DNA of 13,516 bases. Source: CAZAMT01 sp964486145 (GTDB lineage: Bacteria > Bacteroidota > Bacteroidia > Bacteroidales > JAAAOM01). A program made the position numbers and the translations under genes. The DNA is taken from the NCBI GenBank assembly GCA_964486145.1, contig CAZAMT010000096.1:1-13516 (forward strand). Reading direction: 5' to 3'. The notes beneath the pieces were generated by a model. It was not told the origin of the DNA. It saw only the letters and a list, made by a program, of their open reading frames with translations, and made no database searches. This document shows positions 7,319 through 13,467 of this stretch, one piece after another. Numbering within the stretch: the stretch's first letter is position 1; every line of letters begins with the position of its first letter.

Positions 7319-7398
7319 AAAGAGTAACGCCTCCGCTGAGTAGCTTTAGCACTGGTGGAAGTTCCACGCTCTTGTTTTTATTATCGACTTTAGTCGAT
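7319..7398. repeat. Candidate composite hairpin repeat
   Basis: Within 80 bases there are four inverted repeats. AAGAG (7320-7324) pairs with CTCTT (7369-7373) and encloses two inner hairpins: AGT-a-GCT/AGC-ACT (7339-7353, bulged A) and GTGGAA/TTCCAC around a single G (7355-7367). A separate perfect 7-bp hairpin, ATCGACT/AGTCGAT, follows at 7383-7398. The bulk is less A/T-rich than the surrounding spacer. It looks like a folded RNA element or a mobile palindromic repeat rather than a gene, and I do not recognise a family. Confidence 0.4.
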
Positions 7399-7456
7399 CA
7401 ATAATGATTGTTTTTATTGACAGAACAATCGAAACATTTTTTTAAACTAAAGTTGA

Positions 7457-7487
7457 ATTGGTATTCAAATCAATAAGTTTAATTTTG
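7457..7487 (+). promoter_or_regulatory. Bacteroidota-type promoter of gpsA-pgi
   Basis: ATTG at 7457-7460 is followed after exactly 19 bases by TAATTTTG at 7480-7487. This matches the phylum consensus (TTTG, 17-21 bases, TAnnTTTG) with one mismatch in the -33 box. Initiation would be expected about 7 bases downstream, near 7494, leaving a leader of about 40 bases before the gpsA ATG. It is the best promoter match in the window. Confidence 0.55.
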
Positions 7488-7536
7488 CAGGGTATGTGGC
7501 AAATAGGCGAATCAACATTAAATAACCCTTTTGATA

Positions 7537-8532
7537 ATGATTAAAAATGCTAGGATAGCTATCCTGGGAGGAGGCAGTTGGGCTACTGCCCTTGCAAAGA
7601 TTGTATTGTCAAACAAGAATCACTTGCACTGGTACATTCGAAATCCTGAACAAATTGCTTTTCTTGAAAAATACCATCGCAATCCTTCCTACCTAAGTAC
7701 TGTACATTTTAACATTTCTAAAATAACATTTTTTTCATCCATTGAATCTGTGGTTGAACAATCGGATATGCTGATTTTTGCAATTCCTTCACCTTTTTTA
7801 AGGGAATCCCTGGAAGGAAAAGAACTGGATTTCACAAATAAATTTATTGTATCAGCAATTAAGGGGATAATCCCGGGCGAGAATTTAACCATTGCTGAAT
7901 TTTTTAATACGTTTTACCAGGTACCATTCAAATCCATTGGTATTATATCCGGTCCTTGCCATGCAGAAGAAGTTGCACTTGAACGATTGTCATACCTGAC
8001 CATTGCTGCCAAAGATATCGAAACAGGTGAGCTCATTTCCGAAAAGTTAAAATGCCATTTCATCAAAACCAATGTGATTAAAGATATTTACGGTACAGAA
8101 TACGCTGCTGTATTAAAAAATATAGTTGCCATTGCAGCAGGGATATGTCATGGACTGGGATATGGCGATAACTTCCTTGCAGTTCTGGTGTCCAATGCCA
8201 TACAAGAAATTAAGCGATTTCTTGACAAAACATACAAGAGTAAACGAAAAATAAATACATCACCCTATCTCGGAGATTTGCTGGTAACAGCATATTCCCA
8301 ATTTAGCCGCAACCGGTTGTTTGGTAATATGATTGGCAAAGGCTACAGTGTAAAATCAGCACAAATTGAAATGAAAATGATCGCCGAAGGCTATTATGCA
8401 GTAAGTTGTATAAGAGAAATCAACCGGAAGGCCAATGTTAAAATGCCCATTACCGATGCGGTTTACAATATTCTGTATGAAAAAATTTCCCCGGTAATTG
8501 AAATCAGATTACTTGCAGATAAATTAAAATAA
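7537..8532 (+). CDS. gpsA: NAD(P)H-dependent glycerol-3-phosphate dehydrogenase
   Basis: A 331-residue cytosolic enzyme that reduces dihydroxyacetone phosphate to sn-glycerol 3-phosphate, the backbone for phospholipid synthesis. The Rossmann glycine motif GGGSWATA is at residues 11-18. Active-site elements follow: SAIKG with Lys109, GPCHAEEVA (139-147), EYAAVLKN with Lys194, YLGDLL with Asp247 and SRNR (257-260). The usual GPS/A-HAEE serine is a cysteine here. The GYGDN segment is followed by FLAVLVSNAI rather than the proteobacterial TKAALITRG, as in other Bacteroidota versions. I place the start at the ATG at 7537; an in-frame TTG two codons earlier is a less likely start. pgi follows 14 bases downstream, so the two form an operon at the glycolysis/lipid branch point. 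Confidence 0.95.
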   Translation: MIKNARIAILGGGSWATALAKIVLSNKNHLHWYIRNPEQIAFLEKYHRNPSYLSTVHFNISKITFFSSIESVVEQSDMLIFAIPSPFLRESLEGKELDFTNKFIVSAIKGIIPGENLTIAEFFNTFYQVPFKSIGIISGPCHAEEVALERLSYLTIAAKDIETGELISEKLKCHFIKTNVIKDIYGTEYAAVLKNIVAIAAGICHGLGYGDNFLAVLVSNAIQEIKRFLDKTYKSKRKINTSPYLGDLLVTAYSQFSRNRLFGNMIGKGYSVKSAQIEMKMIAEGYYAVSCIREINRKANVKMPITDAVYNILYEKISPVIEIRLLADKLK

Positions 8533-8546
8533 TTAAATATACAATC

Positions 8547-9893
8547 ATGAAAGATATCGAATTAGACATTAGCAATGTGATGAATTTCACAACAAAAGAG
8601 GAACTTTTCGCCCTTGAAGGTGAAGTAAAATCACACCTGACCGCACTGCATGAAAAAACAGGGAAAGGAAATGAATTTTTGGGTTGGTTGAACCTTCCAT
8701 CCGAGATTAGTGATGAGCACATCAGAGATATTGAAGAAACTGCCAGGTTGCTACAGGAGAAAACGGATATTGTGGTAGTGGTTGGCATTGGGGGATCGTA
8801 TCTGGGCGCAAAATCTTTTATCGAAGCCCTGTCACATTCCTTTTACCACCTCAGGAATAACAATGATATGCCACTGGTGCTCTTTGCAGGCCAGAACATT
8901 GGTGAAGACTATAGTTATGAATTACTCGAAGTTCTCCAGGACAAAAAATATGGCATCATTGTTATATCAAAATCAGGAACTACAACGGAGCCGGCCATCG
9001 CGTTTCGAATTCTGAAAGAAAATCTGGAAGAAAAAGTTGGTAAAGATGGGGCAAAGGATTTAATTGTTGCCATAACCGATAAGCAAAAAGGAGCTTTGCG
9101 CACACTTGCAACCGAAAGGGGATTCAAATCATTTATAATTCCTGATGATGTCGGGGGAAGGTATTCTGTGCTCACACCGGTAGGTTTGTTACCTATTGCC
9201 GTAGCGGGATTTAACATTCGTTCGTTTATTGACGGAGCAAAGCGGATGGAAAAAATCACCGGTTTAGACATGGAGTTTAATGATAATCCTGCTGCGGTGT
9301 ATGCTGCCATTCGAAATGTACTTTATGATCATGGAAGGAAGATTGAGATTCTGGCCAATTACGAACCAAAACTCATGTACCTCGCTGAGTGGTGGAAGCA
9401 ACTTTACGGTGAAAGCGAAGGTAAGGAAGGAAAAGGTATTTTTCCTGCCAGTGTGAACCTAACAACAGATTTGCATTCGATGGGCCAGTATATCCAGGAA
9501 GGTGAACGATTGCTCATGGAAACGGTAATTTCGGTGAAAGATACAAACCAACAGGTTTTAATTCCGAATGATGAGGATAACCTGGATAAATTAAACTACC
9601 TCACAGGTAAAAACATAGATTATGTTAATAAAATGGCCGAACTGGGTACGATGCTCGCACATGTGGATGGGGGCGTTCCAAATATTCGCATTGAAATGCC
9701 TGCTTTGAATGAATATTACCTGGGTCAGTTGATGTATTTCTTTGAAAAAGCGTGTGCCATCAGCGGGTATATTTTGGGAGTCAATCCGTTTGACCAGCCG
9801 GGTGTGGAAGCTTATAAGAAAAACATGTTTGCACTGCTTGAAAAGCCCGGCTTTGAGGAAGAAACGAAAAATATCAAGGATAAACTGAAGTAG
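8547..9893 (+). CDS. pgi: Glucose-6-phosphate isomerase
   Basis: A 448-residue cytosolic enzyme interconverting glucose 6-phosphate and fructose 6-phosphate. It belongs to the short bacterial class (about 450 residues, as in Bacillus) rather than the 550-residue E. coli/eukaryotic type. Two SIS domains are seen. The sugar-phosphate site includes GIGGSYLGAKS (80-90), SKSGTTTE (141-148) and GGRYSVLTPVG (203-213). Catalytic residues are Glu289 in YGESEGKEGKG, His310 in TDLHSMGQY and Lys424 in GVEAYKKNMF. All are intact and the length is complete. It is the second gene of the gpsA unit and converges on the flavoprotein gene across the scaffold gap. Confidence 0.97.
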   Translation: MKDIELDISNVMNFTTKEELFALEGEVKSHLTALHEKTGKGNEFLGWLNLPSEISDEHIRDIEETARLLQEKTDIVVVVGIGGSYLGAKSFIEALSHSFYHLRNNNDMPLVLFAGQNIGEDYSYELLEVLQDKKYGIIVISKSGTTTEPAIAFRILKENLEEKVGKDGAKDLIVAITDKQKGALRTLATERGFKSFIIPDDVGGRYSVLTPVGLLPIAVAGFNIRSFIDGAKRMEKITGLDMEFNDNPAAVYAAIRNVLYDHGRKIEILANYEPKLMYLAEWWKQLYGESEGKEGKGIFPASVNLTTDLHSMGQYIQEGERLLMETVISVKDTNQQVLIPNDEDNLDKLNYLTGKNIDYVNKMAELGTMLAHVDGGVPNIRIEMPALNEYYLGQLMYFFEKACAISGYILGVNPFDQPGVEAYKKNMFALLEKPGFEEETKNIKDKLK

Positions 9894-10066
9894 ATTGCAA
9901 AAATCCTGAGGCTGTCCGAATTTTTTTCTTGTTGAACCTTTTCCTCAAGAATTTTGGATACCAGTAAATACACTGCTTAAGGAAAATTCCTTTTGTTTAT
10001 AATTTTGTATTCGGGGTTTTTTTAGACCAAAAAAAACAGTGATTTGTGCGTTTTAAGAAGATCCCA

Positions 10067-10121
10067 TCCGGTTGGGGTTATTGAATTCCGCTAAATAGTG
10101 TATTGAAACCTTCAGCATATG
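10067..10121. repeat. 55-base exact duplicate flanking the gap (left copy)
   Basis: These 55 bases, from TCCGGTTGGG to CAGCATATG, are identical to 10222-10276. They carry a second copy of the last codons and TAA stop of the minus-strand flavoprotein gene. The match starts and ends exactly at the N run, as expected when two contigs sharing a k-mer-length end were scaffolded without merging. It is not a biological repeat in my reading. Confidence 0.9.
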
Positions 10122-10221
10122 NNNNNNNNNNNNNNNNNNNNNNNNNNNNNNNNNNNNNNNNNNNNNNNNNNNNNNNNNNNNNNNNNNNNNNNNNNNNNNN
10201 NNNNNNNNNNNNNNNNNNNNN
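10122..10221. other. Assembly gap, exactly 100 N
   Basis: A run of exactly 100 undetermined bases, the conventional placeholder for a gap of unknown size. Because the flanks overlap by 55 identical bases, the true gap is probably zero or negative, and no real sequence need be missing. Confidence 0.97.
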
Positions 10222-10276
10222 TCCGGTTGGGGTTATTGAATTCCGCTAAATAGTGTATTGAAACCTTCAGCATATG
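10222..10276. repeat. 55-base exact duplicate flanking the gap (right copy)
   Basis: This is the partner of 10067-10121. This copy is continuous with the body of the flavoprotein gene and contains its genuine 3' end (stop at 10233-10235). Confidence 0.9.
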
Positions 10277-11624
10277 TGGGATGGGCAAACACTCCATCCC
10301 GCAATTGCTGATATTTTATTTTACCCATGATGGCAATCTGCAATGCAGCCATCAGTTCACCACCTTCATCCATAAGCAGTGAAGCTCCCACGATTGTATC
10401 ATTGTCGGCAATTAAAACCTTTAATAAACCCTTCTCATGCCCGGTTTCAATGGATCTGGCAATGTCATTGGCATTGATTTTAGCAAGCCGGAATTCAATA
10501 TTACTTTTTTTTGCCATTTTTTCATTGAAGCCAATCCTGCCCAACTGGGGGTCGGTAAACAGCGCATAAGGTATCGGGCGGTCGGTAATGAATCGGGTAT
10601 TATCACCAAAAAGATAATTTTCAAGGATACGGTAATCGTCATATGAGATATGAGTAAATTCGGGGCCTCCTTTCACATCGCCAAGTGCGAATACATTTTG
10701 GGTTGACGTTTGTAGTTTTTCATTTACAATGATATATCCTTTCTTGTCTGTGTTTATCCCGGCATGTTCCAGATGCAGGTCATGAATTGCCGCACTGGTA
10801 CCAGCCGCTATTAGAAGAGTACTGGCTGACGATTCATGTCTTCCATCTGGAGTTTCGTAAGTAATTTTTATTTTGTTACTTTCTTTTTTGACATTGAGGA
10901 TATTCGCTTCAAGGTGAATGCCAACACCTTCATCTTCCAGAATTGTTTTCACTTCCGCTGCTATATCTTCATCTTCCCGCGGCATGAGCTGGGTACCATT
11001 CTGAAACAGAGTAACTTCACTACCAAGGCGATGAAACATTTGCGCAAATTCGAGTCCGATATATCCGCCGCCAACAATTGCCAGCTTTTTAGGAAGGGAT
11101 TCAATCTCCATCCAGTTTTTAGAAGTATGAAAATCAACGTTTACCAATCCCGGTATATCCGGAATTCGCGGTACAGTACCAGTGTTGATGAATATCTTAT
11201 TTGCCTGAATGTATTGTTGCTTACCATTGTTGTCGGTGACAGCCAATGACTTTTTGTCATTAAAGGATGCAGTGCCCCTGAAAAATGTAATGTTCTCATT
11301 TCCTTCAAGAAAATCGGTGGTAGATTTCCGGAACATCTCTACTATGTTATTTCGCCTTTGAATTACTTTTTTAAAGTCTGCTTCAACACCCCGGGTATTG
11401 ATTCCCCATTGGTCTGCATTTTGAGCCATGTATGCGGTTTTAGCAGAGGAAATCATTGCTTTGGTTGGGGTACAGCCATAGTTGATACAACTCCCACCTT
11501 CAAAATCTTTTTCTATCACGGCAATGTTCCATTTTTCACTAACCAGTTTTTTTATTAGCGGGTTTCCGGCCTGGCCTACGCCAATAATGGCGGCATCGTA
11601 AGTTATATTGTTTTTGGCACTCAT
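10233..11624 (-). CDS. MerA-like FAD/NAD(P)-dependent disulfide oxidoreductase
   Basis: A 463-residue class I pyridine nucleotide-disulfide oxidoreductase (lipoamide dehydrogenase/glutathione reductase fold). It has the FAD-binding GVGQAG at 15-20, the redox-active pair Cys46-Cys51 in GGSCINYGCTPTK, a second dinucleotide fold with VGGGYIGLEFA near 184-194, FALGDVKGG near 313-321 for FAD, and the C-terminal dimerisation domain with the His448-Pro...Glu453 acid-base pair. Proteins like this are often labelled mercuric reductase, but there is no N-terminal heavy-metal domain and no vicinal Cys pair at the C-terminus (it ends LFSGIQ), so mercury reduction is unlikely. The electron acceptor is unknown. 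It lies downstream of the encapsulin operon on the same strand, separated by a strong terminator. The 3' end borders a scaffold gap, but the gene is complete. Confidence 0.88.
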   Translation of the reverse strand: MSAKNNITYDAAIIGVGQAGNPLIKKLVSEKWNIAVIEKDFEGGSCINYGCTPTKAMISSAKTAYMAQNADQWGINTRGVEADFKKVIQRRNNIVEMFRKSTTDFLEGNENITFFRGTASFNDKKSLAVTDNNGKQQYIQANKIFINTGTVPRIPDIPGLVNVDFHTSKNWMEIESLPKKLAIVGGGYIGLEFAQMFHRLGSEVTLFQNGTQLMPREDEDIAAEVKTILEDEGVGIHLEANILNVKKESNKIKITYETPDGRHESSASTLLIAAGTSAAIHDLHLEHAGINTDKKGYIIVNEKLQTSTQNVFALGDVKGGPEFTHISYDDYRILENYLFGDNTRFITDRPIPYALFTDPQLGRIGFNEKMAKKSNIEFRLAKINANDIARSIETGHEKGLLKVLIADNDTIVGASLLMDEGGELMAALQIAIMGKIKYQQLRDGVFAHPTYAEGFNTLFSGIQ

Positions 11625-11696
11625 CTTATAAACTGTTTTTTTAAAGTTTGTCGGGTTATCGGTAATAAAGCAAAAAATCGGATATGAAGGTAGGGT

Positions 11697-11728
11697 AAAA
11701 AAACCCGCAATCGGAATGCTTGCGGGTT
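11697..11728 (-). terminator. Rho-independent terminator of the encapsulin operon
   Basis: AACCCGCAA (11702-11710) and TTGCGGGTT (11720-11728) form a perfect 9-bp stem with a 9-base loop. On the minus strand a 7-base T-run (complement of 11697-11703) overlaps and follows the stem. It begins 14 bases past the encapsulin stop, so it should largely insulate the flavoprotein gene from the encapsulin transcript. Confidence 0.9.
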
Positions 11729-11742
11729 ATCATTTTATAAAA

Positions 11743-12537
11743 CTACACCAGGAGCGCCACTGCATTTGGTTCAAGCACCTGAAAAGTAAACGATTCGGTA
11801 AAATATAGCTTCACATCTTTGGTTGTTGCCAAATCAAATCCAATGGAGATATCCTGTCCGATGGTCATTCGGAAATCGCCCCCCCTCTGGCTTACAACAA
11901 AGGCTTCTTTCACATTTGGATTTTGGTAAACACTCCCACCTAATAGATTCTTAATCTGGTTAATGAGCGGATACCCTTCAATTTGAGAGAGAATGAAATG
12001 CCATTGTTCGGGGCTAACAATCAGTGAATAAGGCCCTTCAATGGCCCTGTTCTGAAATTCGGTTACTACTTTACCCAGGGTTTTCAGTAAATCCTTCGGT
12101 GAATCTGGAAATTGAGAAGCATCAAAACCGCTTGATTCTTTCAATCCATGAATGCCTGATTCATGAAATCCGTAAAAAACAGCTTTATCTTCAAATTTTG
12201 CAAATTCGCGTGCTGCAATTTCCAAAGGTTCAAGGTCAATATCCTCAGCTCCTCTTGAAGCATTGTCAAGTTCCCATAAATCTAAATGAAAGGGTTTGCG
12301 AATTTCAATCAGTGGCAGCACTTTGTTGATTCCGTAATTAACCCCCTCTTTTTCGTTCTTGTCTTTCAGGGAAAGTCGTCCAAGAGGAACCGCACTATAT
12401 GAAAGGCCCCTGGGGCCATCTATATCAACAAATTTTCGCGCAGTTAAAATATTTTTAAATGTTTGCCGTGCCTGGTCGTTGATTTCTTCCCAAGCTTCAT
12501 TAGTTATGGGTGCTAATGATCTACGTAATATATCCAT
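11743..12537 (-). CDS. Family 1 encapsulin shell protein
   Basis: A 264-residue HK97-fold capsid-like protein (Linocin_M18/encapsulin family) that self-assembles into a closed protein shell in the cytoplasm; proteins of this length normally build a T=1, 60-subunit cage of about 24 nm. Recognisable segments run in order. The N-terminal helix MDILRRSLAPITNEAWEEI forms part of the cargo-docking surface. Next come ARKFVDIDGPRGLSYSAVPLG (about 33-53), the E-loop region rich in charged residues (about 55-90), ELDNASRGAEDIDLEPLEIAA (about 88-108), the P-domain, and the C-terminal strand FTFQVLEPNAVALLV. Length and ends are complete. It starts 21 bases after its cargo gene, in one operon, and ends at a perfect terminator. 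No membrane or export signal is present. Confidence 0.95.
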   Translation of the reverse strand: MDILRRSLAPITNEAWEEINDQARQTFKNILTARKFVDIDGPRGLSYSAVPLGRLSLKDKNEKEGVNYGINKVLPLIEIRKPFHLDLWELDNASRGAEDIDLEPLEIAAREFAKFEDKAVFYGFHESGIHGLKESSGFDASQFPDSPKDLLKTLGKVVTEFQNRAIEGPYSLIVSPEQWHFILSQIEGYPLINQIKNLLGGSVYQNPNVKEAFVVSQRGGDFRMTIGQDISIGFDLATTKDVKLYFTESFTFQVLEPNAVALLV

Positions 12538-12558
12538 GGTTACTTTTTATTATTGGTT

Positions 12559-12888
12559 TTACTTTGAAATGCCCAATGATCCATCATTGTTATTTCCGTC
12601 TTCATCCTCCAATTCGGTTATATCACCATCTGTAAACAGATACGTCTTTAACTCTTCGTCCCAGCCAGGCATGTTTCTTCTTAACCACTCAAGGGCCATG
12701 CATGCATGTTCAATTTCTTCATCACGGTTGTGTTCCATGATTTTTTTTAAGGCAGGGTCTTTCGACAAATCAACACGTTGCTGATACCATTCAACGGCTT
12801 CAACTTCTTCAATTAACGTTTTTAATGCTCTGGTGTATTCCCTTGTTTGTTGGGACAATTCACCTGCTGGTTCGTGATAATCAGACAT
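12559..12888 (-). CDS. Encapsulated ferritin-like protein (EncFtn), encapsulin cargo
   Basis: A 109-residue ferroxidase of the EncFtn family, which oxidises Fe(II) inside an encapsulin shell so that iron is mineralised there. Two helices (about 10-40 and 44-72) form half a ferritin fold; the active centre is made at a dimer interface. The family's iron ligands can be matched with a constant offset: Glu27, Glu28, Glu30, Trp34 and Tyr35 in the first helix (EEVEAVEWY), and Glu58 and His61 in the second (EEIEH). After residue 86 comes an acidic, disordered linker (ELEDEDGNNN) and the C-terminal targeting peptide DGSLGISK, which matches the encapsulin cargo-loading consensus around SLGI. It is the first gene of the operon, immediately upstream of the shell gene. 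Confidence 0.94.
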   Translation of the reverse strand: MSDYHEPAGELSQQTREYTRALKTLIEEVEAVEWYQQRVDLSKDPALKKIMEHNRDEEIEHACMALEWLRRNMPGWDEELKTYLFTDGDITELEDEDGNNNDGSLGISK

Positions 12889-13000
12889 AATTAAACTATT
12901 TTTAAGTTATTCTATGTCAATTTTAACAGGTGATGGAAAGGTTTGTTTTAAATTTTTTGCTTAGAACTGGATTTAGCCTAATTTATTAACTTCGTTGAGC

Positions 13001-13090
13001 TCCCCGAAAAAACATCGGGCAGGCAGTCCTTCCCCGATCGATAAATCAGGCTAGTACTGCCTTTGGAGGCACAAGCTCTGCTGCAGTCCT
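13001..13090. repeat. Palindrome-rich repeat region (copy 3 plus hairpins)
   Basis: CCCGA/TCGGG (13003-13007 with 13015-13019) is followed by CAGG, echoing the palindromes at 22-39 and 1382-1401. Next, AGGCAGT (13021-13027) pairs with ACTGCCT further on (about 13056-13062), and the short hairpin TGCC/GGCA overlaps the latter. GCAGTCCT occurs twice, at about 13023 and 13084. A further small CCC-GAA-GGG hairpin lies near 13117-13125. This looks like accumulated or nested intergenic repeats rather than a gene. Confidence 0.4.
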
Positions 13091-13155
13091 ATATACATAT
13101 CAGAATTCATTAACCCCGAAGGGCTTGGAAGTCAATAGGGCAAGGTTAGATAGAT

Positions 13156-13183
13156 AAAAAAACTCCGGCGATAACCGGAGTTT
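13156..13183 (-). terminator. Rho-independent terminator of rpmE
   Basis: AAACTCCGG (13160-13168) and CCGGAGTTT (13175-13183) form a perfect 9-bp stem with a 6-base loop. On the minus strand the stem runs into a T-run (complement of 13156-13162). It starts only 5 bases beyond the rpmE stop codon. Confidence 0.9.
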
Positions 13184-13188
13184 CAATT

Positions 13189-13467
13189 TTATTTCTTTTC
13201 GTTGCCTTTTTTCTTATCAAAATGCGTTTTATATCGGTTCATGAATTTATCAACACGTCCTGCGGTGTCAACGAGTTTCATTTTACCGGTGTAAAACGGA
13301 TGCGATGTATTGGATATTTCCAGCTTTACCAATGGATATTCTTTTCCGTCATCCAGTTTAATTTTCTCTTTTGAATTTGCAGCGGACCGTGTAATAAACG
13401 TATGTCCGTTCGACATATCTTTAAAAGCTACCAATCTATAATTATCCGGATGTATTCCTTTTTTCAT
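13189..13467 (-). CDS. rpmE2: 50S ribosomal protein L31 type B
   Basis: A 92-residue ribosomal protein bL31, which bridges the large and small subunits near the central protuberance. The N-terminus MKKGIHPDNYRLVAFKD, the central GHTFITRSAA and the C-terminal SHPFYTGKMKLVDTAGRVDKF-type segment are diagnostic. It has none of the zinc-binding cysteines (CxxC) of type A L31, so it is the zinc-independent type B; in Bacteroidota this is usually the ordinary L31 rather than a zinc-starvation paralogue. I chose the ATG at 13465-13467, which gives the conserved MKKGIHP start; an upstream in-frame ATG at 13488 would add seven residues unlike the family. A dedicated terminator follows the gene. Its promoter lies partly beyond the window edge. 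Confidence 0.95.
   Translation of the reverse strand: MKKGIHPDNYRLVAFKDMSNGHTFITRSAANSKEKIKLDDGKEYPLVKLEISNTSHPFYTGKMKLVDTAGRVDKFMNRYKTHFDKKKGNEKK

Larger units (their letters stand above)
7306..7536 (+). other. Structured intergenic segment between ispH and gpsA
   Basis: The 231-base spacer has no gene. Its left half (7319-7398) is full of short inverted repeats, listed as a repeat element. Its right half is A/T-rich and holds the gpsA promoter. A weaker A/T inverted repeat, TCAATAA/TTATTGA, lies in about 7399-7421. A terminator for ispH is expected here; no hairpin is followed directly by a good T-run, although the 7383-7398 hairpin is followed 14 bases later by TTTTT. Confidence 0.45.
9894..10232. 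other. Intergenic region between pgi and the flavoprotein gene, with gap
   Basis: The real sequence here is the 173 bases at 9894-10066. It has an AAGGAA/TTCCTT palindrome (9978-9991) and an A/T-only hairpin, T7 (10017-10023) with A8 (10029-10036) around AGACC, which might act as a weak bidirectional terminator between the convergent genes. The remainder is the first copy of a 55-base duplicate, 100 N, and the start of the second copy. Removing the artefact would leave a spacer of about 184 bases with no gene. Confidence 0.6.
12889..13188. other. 300-base intergenic region between rpmE and the encapsulin operon
   Basis: No gene is visible. The part nearest the EncFtn start (12889-12990) is A/T-rich and must hold the encapsulin operon promoter, but I find only a 7/8 match to the -7 element (CAATTTTA at about 12931-12938, minus strand) and no clear -33 box. 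No recognisable Fur-type operator is evident by eye. The middle (13001-13135) is rich in palindromes, listed separately, and the rpmE terminator occupies 13156-13183. Confidence 0.45.

Noticed and set aside
8915..9310. A 131-residue minus-strand open frame inside pgi
   Set aside because: It is fully contained in an intact pgi with all catalytic residues; its product is serine/proline-rich without any domain, as expected of an antisense shadow.
10000..10007. TAATTTTG matching the -7 promoter element downstream of pgi
   Set aside because: There is no -33 box at 17-21 bases and no plus-strand gene downstream; such 8-mers arise often by chance in A/T-rich DNA.
10067..10276. Target-site duplication or insertion element at the 55-base repeat
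   Set aside because: A 55-base duplication is far longer than usual target duplications, and its edges coincide with the N run, which fits an unmerged contig overlap better.
10112..10297. An open frame spanning the N run
   Set aside because: Most of it is undetermined sequence, and its ends are the duplicated 3' end of the flavoprotein gene read in another frame.
10836..11249. A 137-residue plus-strand open frame inside the flavoprotein gene
   Set aside because: It lies opposite a complete, well-conserved coding region and shows no family features.
12359..12784. A 141-residue plus-strand open frame across the encapsulin/EncFtn junction
   Set aside because: It is antisense to two clearly recognised genes and spans their intergenic spacer; serine-rich, with no domain.
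13001..13140. A possible tRNA, small RNA gene or CRISPR array in the palindromic spacer
   Set aside because: There is no cloverleaf, no T-loop consensus and no regularly spaced direct repeats; the pairings are short and irregular.
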